A DNA stretch of 64,000 bases from Sarcocystis neurona (lineage: Eukaryota; Apicomplexa; Conoidasida; Eucoccidiorida; Sarcocystidae). The notes below the pieces were generated by a model. That model saw only the letters and a list, made by a program, of their open reading frames with translations. It did not search any database and was not told the origin of the DNA. This document shows, in pieces, positions 22,304 to 35,000 of this stretch. Positions within the stretch are counted from its first letter, which is position 1; the number at the start of each line of letters is the position of its first letter. Location: positions 462,760-526,759 of the forward strand of contig KL647288.1 in NCBI GenBank assembly GCA_000727475.1, given 5' to 3'. The position numbers were made by a program, and so were the translations under genes.

Positions 22304-24256
22304 GCTTCCAGGTGAAGCCTACGTGACCCGCTTCCAGGTGTATCCTACAGCAAGTCCCGAACGGCGACACACACACAACTGGGAAATCTTCACCGTGCGT
22401 GTGTTTTCGAGTACATATACGTACTACGTCTACATCGGTAGCGGTGCACAGGCTCTGTGTGGCAGGCTTAGAGGCGGAGATATATGACCCTCACATTCGC
22501 GCTACTTGACACACGTGCACCAATGCGTACATCGTTATACACAGATAAAGAGGGACGCACGCGTCCGTACAATGTTACTGTGCAAAACTGGAGCGTTGTG
22601 TGTGTCTGCGTGCGTGTGCATATGCGCGCGTATATGTACAGATGTATGTATGTAAATGAGTACGGAGAGCGGGAGCGAAAAGGACGGCCTGCTCCCTTCT
22701 AGGTAATGTACGTGTGCGGTGCTGCGTATACTTTATATATATACACACGTGTATGCTAATATATGCACACTGTTTGCGTTGGAGCCTGCGTAGACAAAGA
22801 AAAACAGGGATACCCAGGCGTATCAGTACAGGCGCAGAGCACGACGACATGGTACATCTTTTGGAACGAAGTTCTGTACGGAGAAGACTCCAACTTTCCT
22901 GAGACGAAAATATATATATATATATGTATATGTACGTATCTGCGTATACGGAATGCACCCACAATTACGTTATATAGCGGGGATACACTTGTACGCATGT
23001 ACACATACATATGTGTACATGCGGGTGAGCTGCAACTTAAGTCCTACTCTGCCGGTGGAGACGCGTGAATGCACGTGTATCACCTCTACCTAGCACTTCT
23101 GTACCGTACTCGCACATATATACATATATATATATATATATGTATACACTTTTTTCTATGACCAATTCGAAGTAGCATACTCGGAAAAGACACACTGTGC
23201 GTCCCTCTCTCTTCTCATACATGTAGCACAGGCAGAAAGAAAGAGATGTGCACGTGTATATTTAAAGAGAATAGTACATCTGCAACATCCTAGATAACGT
23301 TTAGACAGTTGAGTGCGGCTTGGTGTCACAGTGCAATAACATACTCTTACCCCCTCGCCATGTGTGTAGACATACACGTGCATGTATTCGTTCTCTTTTT
23401 AACAACAGTGACTACCTTTTGCTTATATAACTGCGCAGCATTAGCTTTTTTATAATTAACCTACACACATACATATATAGAGAGATACGAAGAGAGAGAG
23501 AGACGGGGAAAAAAAAAGAAAGGCTTAGCACACGCGTGTATCGCACATTGAAAATCGCTGGCATATGTGGCCGCTTGTGTAGTTTCCACCCGAATCTCAG
23601 TGCGCATTTGGAACACCCTCCCTTCTATACACACACTTATACAAAGGAGTCCTTCTTTTGTAAAAATTGTATGTTGTTCTTCCGCCTTACCAATGGCTGA
23701 AGCATCTGTAAACATGTATGTACTTATGTGTGTGTAGGTATGTATGTGTGTACGTATGTATGTATGTATGTATGTATGTATGCAGATAATGAGTAATGAA
23801 ACTGACGCTTATGCGTTCTTCTCACGCATATGCATTAGCACGTACCTATTCGTCTAGTTGTAAAGATTATACTTGTTCTTCTGTGTGTGCAGTCCAGAGT
23901 GAAATAGATATAAATGGCTTCCACTCCAAACAACACTTTTGCCGCATTTGCGCGCACTCCTGTGTGGCGTACTGGCAAACTATGACATCACTCGGCTATA
24001 CATAAAGACATGATCATATGTATAGTATATCATATATATATATATATGTACGCTACCAGTCTTTGTGCTGCTACACGTATATATATATATATGTGCTTGT
24101 ACACAGTAATCTGCAACTGAATGGCTAGACGTGTACGTCTGTGGATGTATGTGTGTGTGCACGCCCACAGCATTTGCCTTGCGCTTTATCGTATCGAACT
24201 GCTCCAGTCCCCAGTGCTCTCGCCTTTCTTCCTCTGGCTTTGAGGGCAAATATCGG
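22304..24256. other. Interval without a supported gene
   Basis: This is the intergenic space between the SUN gene and the next minus-strand gene. It contains TA and GTAT microsatellites, including a TATG array around 23735-23782 and TA arrays near 23117-23142 and 24031-24048. No conserved frame was seen. Confidence 0.6.
23735..23782. repeat. TATG tetranucleotide array
   Basis: About 48 bp of GTAT/TATG units; imperfect at the left end, perfect from about 23754. Confidence 0.9.
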
Positions 24257-27200
24257 TTATACCTGGGTGTACTCGATGAGGCAGAAAGCAGCAGCTGCAG
24301 CAACTGCCAGGGCCAGGCAGCTATGTGTTGCAGTTTTCCAAGAGAGACTCGAACGGTTCCAGGACTCCGTTGAGCGTGAGCTGCTGCGGTGTCTCCCGCT
24401 GCTGCTGCTGCTGCTGCTTTCACTGTCATCACTATTGTTGCAGCTTTCGAGTGAAGGTTCCCCTAAATCACCAATCTGCTGTAAGCCGCTGGGGCCCTGC
24501 GGCCTGCTTTTGTTGCTACTTTGATTGCGTACTGCATCCTGGTCGCTGCTACTGCCACGTCGTGACTCCGTCTTGTTGCCATCGCTGGTGCTGCTCTTGC
24601 TGTTGCTGCTGTTTCTCTTGGGCGCAACGCTGTCTCCACTGTTCTCTTCAGCGGTGCTGCGGCTGCTGTTGCTGCATAGACTGTCACCGCCAATTGGGTG
24701 CGCCTGGTGATGCCACCGCTCCTCCAAATTTGACTTTCCCAGCTCCTTCCGTGTCCATACTGCCTTAGAGGGGTGTGTAGCTATTCTCGTGTACGTGGAG
24801 GCTACTTGCTTCACACTTTCTGGTTTGAAGAAGGGCTGGAAAGTCAAGAAGGTCACCATCTGTGACACCACGCTACAAACCAGTCGACACACTTGTCTTG
24901 CAAGGGCTGTTTCTGTCTTGTTGCAGCTGTCAAGATCTCTCCGTCCGGCTGCGGCTGCTGCAGGGGCAGGCCACATCGTCGATCCTTGCGCACTCTCGGC
25001 CGGTGTTCCTGAAGCTTCTTTCGCTGCTGTCTCTCCTGCTGCATCTCCGCCTGCTGCTGCTTGCGCACCTGCCGCTAATTCTGCTGCCGAGGAAGCTGCT
25101 GCTTGTGAATATGCGTTGGCGGCGTCTGGTGGTGTTGCCCGTGGTGCTTCCCCCGCCTTTGTGACGACTGTAAAACTTGGCGGTTCTGTCGCGGCTGGAG
25201 GTGCTGCTTCTGAGAGTGTTGCTGCTTTTGAGGAATCTGCTGCTCCTGAGACGGCAGGCTCCATGGCGCCCAGAGAAACATTCGACTCTGACTCTCCGGA
25301 GCTAGCAGGGGGGGACCGACATGGATTCTTACTGTCTTCAGCAAAAGAAACACGCTTTTTCTGGTGGCGCCTTGGACACTCCGTACTGGTAGATGGAGTT
25401 ATCAGTAGAGGAAAAGCTGGTTCTAGAGTGTTTTCGAATGCTGTTGATTCAACCGGTGCTAGCGCGCCTGTGGCCGCCGAAGAAATCGTTACCGCTGCAT
25501 CAGGATCATCTGCTTTCTGTCGTTGCCTGTGCCTTTCTTGACCAACGTGTGAGGCAGTCGCCTCTGCAGACCACAGTGGTAGGGACAACGCAGCATGTAG
25601 TGGAACTTTAACAGCGGCAGATTGAGCAGCACTCGGAGCGGCAGCAGGCTGAGCATCCTGATGGGAAGCATCTTTTCCAGGTGAACGACGACAGCACACG
25701 AGTTCCTGTTGCCTTCTGTGTAGAGAAGAGTCTCCTGCTACGTAATCTTCGTCGAGGACTTCTGCGGGAAACAGCTCGAGAATTCTCCCCTGATGAGGTG
25801 CTTTCCTACAAGATTGGTTTTCTTTTTGAGACGTGCCACTCAGCGGGGCATCTTCTGGCGCAGCAGTCCTACGGAAAATGCTGCATGTCTCTCGACCTAT
25901 ACGTCGCAATGGTCCCGGTGCGGCACAACTGATGCCACTGGTGCTGCTGGTACCACAGCCAGTTCCACTGCTTCTGACTTCGCTGCTGCTGGCGTTGCTT
26001 GTGGCGCTCCCCCCTCTGCAGTAGAGGGGAGGCTCAGGTTGTAGATCTTGTTCTTGACTGACTTTCGTTTGCTCCTGCTGCTGCTGCTGCTGCTGAGTGA
26101 GCTGCAGCTGAGAGAACAGTTGCTTTTTCAGCTGCACGCGTGCTCGTCGCGGTAGGAGACGCCTCACTTTGGTAGGCTTGACAGCTTCGGGAGGAGGGAA
26201 ATTGATGTTGCTTTTCTGCGGCTGCTCCCTTCGTCGCAGCCGAGTCGTTGTATTAGGGGCTCGAGCTGAATGAGGCGTGTTTCCAACAGCAGTGCACCCA
26301 GCAAGTAAAGACGTTTGTTGCCTCGAAGAGCAGGCATATGTGACAGTTTCCTCATTGCCGTTGCCTCTCCTGCGCATGTTGCTGCTGCCGCTACGCTCCG
26401 CAGCGGGAACCTTAGCGCCGGAGGCTGCCTGGGGCACACTTTTTTTTCTGCCTCTGCTATTGTTGCTAATACTGCGGCTGCGCCGGCGCTTTGCAGTGCG
26501 TGTGCTGCCGCCGCAGCCGGTGACATCAACAACAGCTGGTGAACTTGGGGATGCGAAGGACGAAGAAGAAGGCGGCAAAGACACAGGTGCACCAGCATCT
26601 AATTGGGGAGTGACTGCCGGCGAGTGACTCGCAGGGTCCGCAGCATTTGAGGCAATAGCAGTAGGTTCGCCACGAGCAGGGGACCGCGAAGGTAGCAGGA
26701 GACGTCTACCAGAAGTAGCACTGGTAGATAAAGCAGCAGGAGGTGAAGAAACAGGAGGAGGTAGAGGTGTGCTACCTGCTGCTGGCGGGAAGCGTGCTTG
26801 GTAAGCGTGTGTGTCTCGCTGCGACCTCTCTCCCGTAGTACGAGCAAGGCAGAGAGGAGAAGCCACAGCAGCGGAGTGCGCGCTGTCCTTAGGGTCACAA
26901 GGCCCTGCGGCATGGAAGGGAATGAGAATAGACACTTTGATACCACTGGTCGGATCTGTGCAGGAAGCCGTGCTTGGAGAACCAGCACCAAGATCACTTG
27001 GTCGCAATTCTGCATTTGCAGGCGACCCCAGTAGCGTGTGTCTACAGGTACTTTCACGTGGAGAAGATATACGACACACTACCGGGCCAACAGAAGAAAG
27101 GACCGGTGAACTGGTCCTCAGACTCGGGCTACTACTCTCGGATAGCTTTTCCCTGTTGGTAGTGTTGCAGCCTATCCTGCTGATGCCTTTTAGCTTTCTC

Positions 27201-29038
27201 TTGTTGCCACTCCCTCTGCTCGCGTTTTTGATGGTTCGACTGGTGCTGCGGCTGCTGCTCTTGCCGTCGCTGCGCCTGCTGCAGCGACTTCTGCCACTAG
27301 CCGCGCTTCTGCTCTTCCCACACGTGCTGTCAGCGTTTTGATCACAAACTTTGCTACTGATAAGGTTTCGGCTTCTGTCGCTGGGCGGACTCCTGCCGCT
27401 GCGTGTGCGGGTGTCCTCGAGCAGGGCGTCACTTCTGCGGCGGCTGCTTCTGCGTCGCGCGTTGTTGCCGTCCGTAGAATATATGGGCAGAACCCTTTCG
27501 CTATGTTCTGCAGAGCAAGACTGCAGAGCAGCACGAGAGGCCGTTATTTGGAAACTTTTGACTTGCGTCGACTGGTCAACAGAGGCAGCTGCTGCTGTTC
27601 CTCGTGGGCTGCAGCAGTGATGGCCTGGAGATGCTACAACCGTCACAGTGGGTGCTACGACGTGGCAGTGACTTGTTTCTTCTGTGGTCCGGTCAGGACA
27701 CGTTATCATGTCTGGCACGCGTGGTACCACTGTGCCACGCGGACTATCAGTTGGTTCAAGCGAATGCCTCTTCTTTCGTCCTGCTCGTGTCGCAGCCCCC
27801 TGTCGTGGATTTCGACGAGCTTTAGACTTCCGAGATAACGCAGCTACCGCATCTGCAGGTAAAAGCGTTAGTTTGAGTGTCGGTGCACACTCTGCGTCTT
27901 CCGCTGCTGGTGATGCTTCGATTCCCTCTGCCACTCTTGAGTGTTTTCGCTTTCGCGGGGCCGGGCCACTGGAAGAGGGCGCTTTACGGGCAGCTGCACG
28001 CCGAGTTCGAAGATTGACTTTGGGCGCTGCTGTTTCTGGTTTTGCTGCAGTTAATGCTAATGGTGGCGCTGTGGACATTTTTCCTGCTGCCACGGTTGCT
28101 TTTCCTGTCGTCGCTGCAAATCGTAATGCTGCTCCTGCTGCTGCTGTTGTCAGCGTAAGTGGAGCTGGTGTTGCTGGAATTAATGCTCGTGCTGGTGCCG
28201 GTGAAATTTCTTGAGGTACACCTGATGGTGCGATTGTTGCACCGATAACAACTCCTGATGCCGCCACTGTTGCCCGCGCTGTTTTTCTTAGGCGTAATGC
28301 TGCTGCTGGTATCTCTTCTGTGATCTGTGCTGACGGTGCTGCCCTTGCTCCCACTTCTCGTGCTGCTACCCTCAGTTTCCTAGCGTGCTTATGCCGGAGT
28401 TCTCCTGGTGATGTCGCGTGTGTTAGCCTAGCATTTCGACCAATAGCGATTGCACATGTATCGTTTCCTGCTTCGATAGGTGTTTCAGCTGTTGCCCTTG
28501 CTGTTGGTGCCGCAAGGACTGTTGCTGCCGGTGCGGTTGGCGTTGCTATTGCGTGCTGGCGGGCATCCTGTGCCTTCTTTCTTTTCCTTGCTGCTGCGAC
28601 TATATCTTCTTTGAGGAAACTCAGGTTCCCTGTTAGTCGAGATCTCGGTGCGGCCTTTTCCGTCACCGGTGCAGCAGCAACTGGTGGTGCTGTTGCTGCT
28701 CTTCTTGCTGCCCTGGCTGCTCTTTTTGCTGCTGTTGGTCTCGGCGATGCTAGAGCGTTTATCTCCTTTCCTCCACGCACGCGTGCTTGCCGTGTTCGTT
28801 CTCCCTTGTGCTCCTTTGGTTGACCAGGGCAGGCAGCAGTGGTTGACGTCGCGTGAATAATAAGCGGAACATGAGCAGCAACTGCTGCATCATCCATATC
28901 AGCAACGGAGAAGGGAGCGGCCGCTTCAGCAGCACAACTACGGGCAGCGGCACCAGAACGACCGGCAGACGACTTAGCAGCAGCAGTAGTACGTCTTCGT
29001 GAACGTCCACCCTTGCTTAATCGCGTTGCTGCTGCCAT
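24257..29038 (-). CDS. Large basic low-complexity protein with PP1-docking motif
   Basis: A single uninterrupted frame of 1593 codons starts at an ATG in a strong context (AAAATGGC, 29038) and ends with TAA at 24257-24259, so this looks like a complete one-exon gene. It is Ala/Ser/Arg/Lys-rich with basic clusters that could serve as nuclear signals, such as APRKRKHSR near residue 356 and VRRLLPRRARVQLKKQ near 960, and Arg/Ser stretches in the middle and near the C-terminus. At residues 1229-1232 (DNA 25343-25354) there is a textbook RVxF protein-phosphatase-1 docking site in the context KKRVSFAED. Less biased islands lie near residues 1053-1116 and 1378-1420 (the latter containing VCRLVCSVVSQMVTFLTF). 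The last 20 residues (CLALAVAAAAAFCLIEYTQV) are hydrophobic and could be a tail anchor, though the Ala content makes this weak. No catalytic domain is recognised. A nuclear PP1-regulatory scaffold is an inference only. Confidence 0.7.
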   Translation of the reverse strand: MAAATRLSKGGRSRRRTTAAAKSSAGRSGAAARSCAAEAAAPFSVADMDDAAVAAHVPLIIHATSTTAACPGQPKEHKGERTRQARVRGGKEINALASPRPTAAKRAARAARRAATAPPVAAAPVTEKAAPRSRLTGNLSFLKEDIVAAARKRKKAQDARQHAIATPTAPAATVLAAPTARATAETPIEAGNDTCAIAIGRNARLTHATSPGELRHKHARKLRVAAREVGARAAPSAQITEEIPAAALRLRKTARATVAASGVVIGATIAPSGVPQEISPAPARALIPATPAPLTLTTAAAGAALRFAATTGKATVAAGKMSTAPPLALTAAKPETAAPKVNLRTRRAAARKAPSSSGPAPRKRKHSRVAEGIEASPAAEDAECAPTLKLTLLPADAVAALSRKSKARRNPRQGAATRAGRKKRHSLEPTDSPRGTVVPRVPDMITCPDRTTEETSHCHVVAPTVTVVASPGHHCCSPRGTAAAASVDQSTQVKSFQITASRAALQSCSAEHSERVLPIYSTDGNNARRRSSRRRSDALLEDTRTRSGRSPPSDRSRNLISSKVCDQNADSTCGKSRSAASGRSRCSRRSDGKSSSRSTSRTIKNASRGSGNKRKLKGISRIGCNTTNREKLSESSSPSLRTSSPVLSSVGPVVCRISSPRESTCRHTLLGSPANAELRPSDLGAGSPSTASCTDPTSGIKVSILIPFHAAGPCDPKDSAHSAAVASPLCLARTTGERSQRDTHAYQARFPPAAGSTPLPPPVSSPPAALSTSATSGRRLLLPSRSPARGEPTAIASNAADPASHSPAVTPQLDAGAPVSLPPSSSSFASPSSPAVVDVTGCGGSTRTAKRRRSRSISNNSRGRKKSVPQAASGAKVPAAERSGSSNMRRRGNGNEETVTYACSSRQQTSLLAGCTAVGNTPHSARAPNTTTRLRRREQPQKSNINFPPPEAVKPTKVRRLLPRRARVQLKKQLFSQLQLTQQQQQQQEQTKVSQEQDLQPEPPLYCRGGSATSNASSSEVRSSGTGCGTSSTSGISCAAPGPLRRIGRETCSIFRRTAAPEDAPLSGTSQKENQSCRKAPHQGRILELFPAEVLDEDYVAGDSSLHRRQQELVCCRRSPGKDASHQDAQPAAAPSAAQSAAVKVPLHAALSLPLWSAEATASHVGQERHRQRQKADDPDAAVTISSAATGALAPVESTAFENTLEPAFPLLITPSTSTECPRRHQKKRVSFAEDSKNPCRSPPASSGESESNVSLGAMEPAVSGAADSSKAATLSEAAPPAATEPPSFTVVTKAGEAPRATPPDAANAYSQAAASSAAELAAGAQAAAGGDAAGETAAKEASGTPAESAQGSTMWPAPAAAAAGRRDLDSCNKTETALARQVCRLVCSVVSQMVTFLTFQPFFKPESVKQVASTYTRIATHPSKAVWTRKELGKSNLEERWHHQAHPIGGDSLCSNSSRSTAEENSGDSVAPKRNSSNSKSSTSDGNKTESRRGSSSDQDAVRNQSSNKSRPQGPSGLQQIGDLGEPSLESCNNSDDSESSSSSSSGRHRSSSRSTESWNRSSLSWKTATHSCLALAVAAAAAFCLIEYTQV

Positions 29039-32000
29039 TTTCCCCTTGTAAAGAGGATCGATGCGCCCAAATTTTGTCGCGCATTGAAACTTCGTGTGTA
29101 TAGAGCGAGTGTAGGACAGGCGGCAACGAAGGAGGAGGCCCTACAAGTGCTAGTAGTCTGGCGGAAGGGCAGGGTCTCCAGAATAAATTAGAAGAAGAAG
29201 AGAGTATGTCGAATACGTGAAAAAAGGGCAGGAAAGAAAGGTTGAAACAATATATGGGATTTGTGCGACTGCCAGAAATGATACCGTACTGCTAGGTTCT
29301 ACAGAGCCGGCTTGCGTATTCACGTAAATTAACCACGTGAGTCATAAATCCGCAGATATACATGTGTAGAGAAAGAGAAAGACAGGGGGTAGATTTGTTT
29401 ACGTGCGTCAACATGTACGGTGACGTTCTTCGCGTATACTGCCAGAATGGCGTCCACTAACTTGTGTGTGAATCACCGCACGTCGACTCTGAATGTGTTT
29501 TAAGTCTTCGTACTCTCAAGTCCATTTAAACGTTAACATAGTACACACATGCATATATGCGTACCTACGTTCCTTCGCGCGCATTCCTACACATCGGCGT
29601 ATATTTTCACGTACACAAATTTCCAAGTCACGAACACGTCTCTCTGTAACTGGTGCCCAACGCGTTGAAAGCTTCTCTGCACAAGCATGTGCTTGTGTGG
29701 AGAATCTAAGCTGATTCTGACTTGACAAATCGAGTGAGGGACAAGCATCAATATGGATCATACACCCTCCTCCGAGATCCTCAGCATATCACGTGTACAT
29801 CTGCACCCTACTACAGAGCACCTACACCTCTAGCCTGTCGCTGCAACAGATGGTGGAACGTGTCAGAAGTGACTCAGGTATGTCAAGTATAAGAAGAAGA
29901 AGACTAAAGCGTTTCCAGACGGTGGTGTCTCTCCATAGCAGCAGTCAAGCAGACAGGAGAATAACGTCGAAGGCTATTTAGCTTAGTGCGCCACATGTGT
30001 GCAAGCACACTTCGATATACGTACTCGTGTACTAAGACACTGCACACATATATATATACATACATATATGTTTACCCGTAGTGGCCACATGCGCGTGCAA
30101 GTGGTGTAGCGGATTGGGGAGAACAGAGAGCACCCGGAAGGCTTTTTCCTCCGCAGCACCATATACCCAAGCACCTATGTCTCAAAAGATACGCACTACA
30201 GAGAAAACAGACGCGAAAGATAATCGTTGGAAAGAATTGCACGCGTGTCTCTCTATGTATGGGTAGGACGACAGCTACTACATGTGTATACACAACCAAG
30301 AATATTTAAGTTTACCTTATGTTACTCGATGTAGTCGTGTTCGTGCGCATATAGCCGTAGATATGCATCTATACGCGTGTGGGTCGGTAATTCTACATAT
30401 ATTCATACAAATTTGTGGATCTGCGCGCATGGCACGATCTGTGTGCCCGTGGTCTCATGTAGTAACGAGCGAGACAGAAAAAACTGACATGCAAAGTATA
30501 CCTGTGTCCACGCGATAAACCATTAATATGCTGACAGAGAGACACACACACACATTGGCGCACAACACACAGGCACACAAACAGACGCACACACGTACAC
30601 AACTACACGCATACATATATTCAGCACGTACATACATGCGTTCGTACACACAAGAAGACATATACACATGTATATGCGTATACATATGTACATGTATTAA
30701 TGCAAATAAACACACGGAAATGATCAGGCACACGCGTTTGTGCGTGAATATGCTCATATGTATACTGGTACCTTCAAATACCTATTATACATACGCATAC
30801 ATACGTGTATGGTTTCATCCACAGAGTACACACAAAAACAATGCACCCCTCGGCACTATTTGCGTTACAACAAGCACAACACACGTATATTTGAAGGATG
30901 TTGCGGGCAAGTGTATGCTGTGAAAGCTCTGCGTCCCCACTTTTCTAATTGACTTGCGGAAAACTCTTCTTTCTTGTGTGTTTTCTATTCGGCGATACAG
31001 ACACACACACACACGTTTATAGCTGTGTGTCAGAGTGAATCATAAAGCAGATACAGGATACCGAAGAACAGGGGTCCCCGCCCCACAAACCTAGCACACC
31101 CACGCCTAGACGAACGACTGGCTGTCTACACGACCCCACGAGACGGAGTGATCTGCAGACCTATGCGTGCGCGTGGTTGCGCGAAACGCACGATTCCACG
31201 TATGTAGTGCTTCCCAAGCATCAGGCAGGACTACATTCGTCGTTTTTCCGCACTTGCCCATTCCCCCACGCGTACCCACACATAATGGTGACTAAAACTC
31301 GGGACGTGCACATTTCGATGATCGCGCTTGTACGTCGTGCTGGCCTAAACCTACGCCGCATTGTGGACTTACTGGATTCCATATAATTTGTCGACGGTAT
31401 CCCTGCAGTTAGTTGGCATTATGAGAAAAACCTACGTACAGACATGATGTACTCCCTAGAGCACGCCAACTGTTCGGTCTTACATAGGTGCGTATAGATA
31501 CACATGTAACCCATGCGTACCTATTCGCTCGCATACACTAATTACACGTATGCAATTACTGTGCGTAAACACAAAACTTAACGTGCAATACTCAGCTGAC
31601 ATGCACTGCATGAAGAGGCACGTCGCTCGCTCAGCTGGGTACTCTGCAATGATCAGCGCCTTGAAGAACGTCACCAGGGTTAAACAATCGTGTGTACGTC
31701 AGCACACCCCCCTCTTCATGTACTGTCATGTACGCACCTCTACACGGACAGCTGATATACATCAGATCCAAGTGAAGCCACACGTGTACGGCTACGTCTA
31801 TGACAGCACCTGAGGGAGGTTGGGTGGGTGTCCGACAACTGACACTGAGCCCCATTTTCATTCTACAAAAAAACAGCAATATTCCTCGATGGCCTAATTT
31901 CGTTAAGTGCTTGGACAGATTAGAATAGGAATAGGGGGAGGATCAAGCCTCCAGAGGGGTTGAGATATACAGTCAGCTACGACAGATTAGAAATTGCTCG

Positions 32001-35000
32001 AGAGAGAGAGATAAAGAGGTAACAGGAAAGGGAGGACGTTAAGTTCGCTCACTACCGGGAACGTACAAAGATATACTTGTAATGAGGGATACTACATCGC
32101 CGTTGCAAATAGACTACTGGAGATACAAAAGTAGAACCCACTTTAGAGTAGCGACCACGAAGAGGACACACGGGAGACAGAATCCAGTTGAACAAGAGGG
32201 GGCACTTGACAAGGTGGAACACACAACTGGAAGGCCCAAATAAAGTAGTTGTTCCTGATGAGAAGACGACAAATCACACTCTAGCTCTAGGTCTTAAGCG
32301 TGCGGATTCAAGGCAAGTAATCGGAGAGTAAACAGGGAGAACAGGGGAAAATGAATTCTCGTTCGTTTCACAGCAGCAAAAAACCTGTATCTCCGTGGAC
32401 CAAATATATCCCCTTCCGTGTGAAATGCAAGACAGTTACCAGAAAATAGTCGAGAATACTGCGAAACCTATACCACAGCCAGGCACACCGGTGCGCAGAG
32501 AGTTGCACACGTAAACGCGGATAAGAAGTGAAGCCACGGTCTGACACAGAAAATGTAAAAAAGAGCAGACGGTGTGCAGGTATACCAGACTGCGTCTGAG
32601 AGGCATTACGCGGCCGCCACCACGCTACCTCCGTCCAAGGGGTCACGCGTTAAATTTTATAAAAATGGGTACGTCTACCTCTGTCCGTATTGGATCCGCA
32701 AATAATATTTGCTGCGTTGAGGGATAAAGCGTTGAAATCGTGGTCCTTCCTCTGCCCGTCATACGTGGTAGCTATACATGGATGTGGAGGCGCATCCGTG
32801 TGTGTACAGACACATATAAAGAGACGTGTATACATCACTTAGAGATGTATGCGCATGTATATTCCTCACTATCAGGGGCAAGTCGATCTCGCGCGTATGT
32901 CTTCCTGACTGCCACGTGAAAGTTGACCTCGTCTCCTTGAGTGTGTTTAAACGCGCACGCACACAGAGGAAACTACGGGTGAGTCAACAATAACACACGG
33001 AAACGTAACTACATTCGAACATAATTATCTCGCGTATCTATGAAGATACGCACATGTGAACGTTCGCTACACACACATACGCTCAAATTTCATACAAAAA
33101 GACACCCCTTTTTACGCGTGCACGGCCCTCAACGTACGCACATAAAATCACAAAACGCACACGAGCATTCGTCTACATTTCCATGGGATGCAGTCACAAC
33201 GTAAAGATCGAGTGAACTCCGGCGGTGTCTGCTACAGACGTGCGCGAACAAAGCAGTCTACACGCAGGCCGGCTCCTGTTCCTTTACTTAAGTTATTCAC
33301 CAGCTTGCTGCAGCTTACTTGGTATCGTGTACTCTTACCTTTCGCACGCAGAGAAGTGTGCCTCAGGCTGCCTAAGAGTAGAAACTATTGTACAAGTACA
33401 TGCAGGATGCAGATCTTTGAATATAGGCATTGCGAACGCACGCAGAGTATACCACTGCTGTGCTGAATGGGGGTCTAATTCCCTAGAGAAACTTGAATTC
33501 TCTGCTGATGCGGTGACTATATGTGCCCTCCCCTTTATATTTGAATATGCCAGATGTATATATCCATACGTATACATAACCTTGATTGTATTTGGTTTAG
33601 TCTGCGCTATTACCTGCCGTGTCGACACCACAAGTCACCATATATTCAACACATTCAGGGGACTCCTGGTGGAGTCGTGCACACGCGTTCACTGGGACGT
33701 GTATACCATTCGCGTTGTGTTACACACATCCACAGATGTGACGTACCGCGCACTCAGATCGGAAAATTTTTTTTTCCCATATACACCTATACATATATAT
33801 ATATACATATGTAGGTGAAGTGTGCCCTGTTACAGCAGATGCATACGCGTGCATTCAGCAGTCTATGCGCGCTGCAGCTGCAGTTGTGTACTGCTACCCT
33901 TCGCACTACTCTTTACAATGGTATGTTTCTGTTTGTGGAGAACAGATGCAGAAGCATGTGACCCCTGCGTGGACGGCACAGTACCAGGGCTTATAGTAGA
34001 GAATGATTACAAATGTATAACAAAAGAGACACGCGTGCGCACACCACGTGTGACGGTATAAGCATTTCTGCCTGTCCCTCAGACACACACGAGAGTGAAG
34101 GGGCATACCCGCCACTGCGTCCCCCACTCCTGGGTGATGACGCTTAGGCAGTTGAGTGTGTGCACGGTTCGTATGTGTATACACGTGTAACCGCACGTAT
34201 ACACCAAAAACAGCTCTCACTTGTACGCACGTTGATGGATGGGTTAACAGTTGTATGCAAGTTGTGGCGTTTAGGTATACGTGTGTTCTCGGAGGTAGGC
34301 GTCAGCGCATCGCGCACCCGTGTAACTTTTTTAAGGATGTCGTTTCATCCCTGGACACCGGATTTTTCGTCCGGCAGTACTCACGTATGCCGTCCCGGAC
34401 AGATTCTATCGCATTCGTTAGACAACATTGTTCAAAACCACGACGGCAACATTATTTCCACGTGGTTGTCGAGTGTAGGCATTTGTACCGACGTAGTGTG
34501 CGCCTATCCTCTACTGTGAATACATTTGTGTGTACATATATCTGTATATATTCACTTTGGCACGTAGGCCACTGCGCAACGGCGTCCTGTCTCGGAAGTG
34601 GAGAAGTAGGACGTCTCGATTCATGGTCTTACGTTAAGATCGACGCATCCATTCCACTCTTCGTCTCGCTCGTCATCTACATGAAATTATGTTCATATAC
34701 TACTCGTAATTATGTGCGCTTTCTATGTGCACGGATCTGCTAGGAGCGGTAGGAAAGGGGCATTAGGACTGGCCTTTTCTATTTTCCAGCAGTCGTCGAA
34801 CTATCGTTTTTTCAGTTGACCCGCTGGTATAAGATGAGCTGTTCTATTAGCAGAGCTAACCATGCAAGCGGATAGAGATATAGTTGAATACTGAGTTTTA
34901 GCACGCGGAAGATGCAGTAGCCGCCGAAACGGTGTTGCCTCAGGTCGATTGGATAGGCTCAGCGTGACGCTTACGAACTCTGTGTGCACCGAACTTTTTT

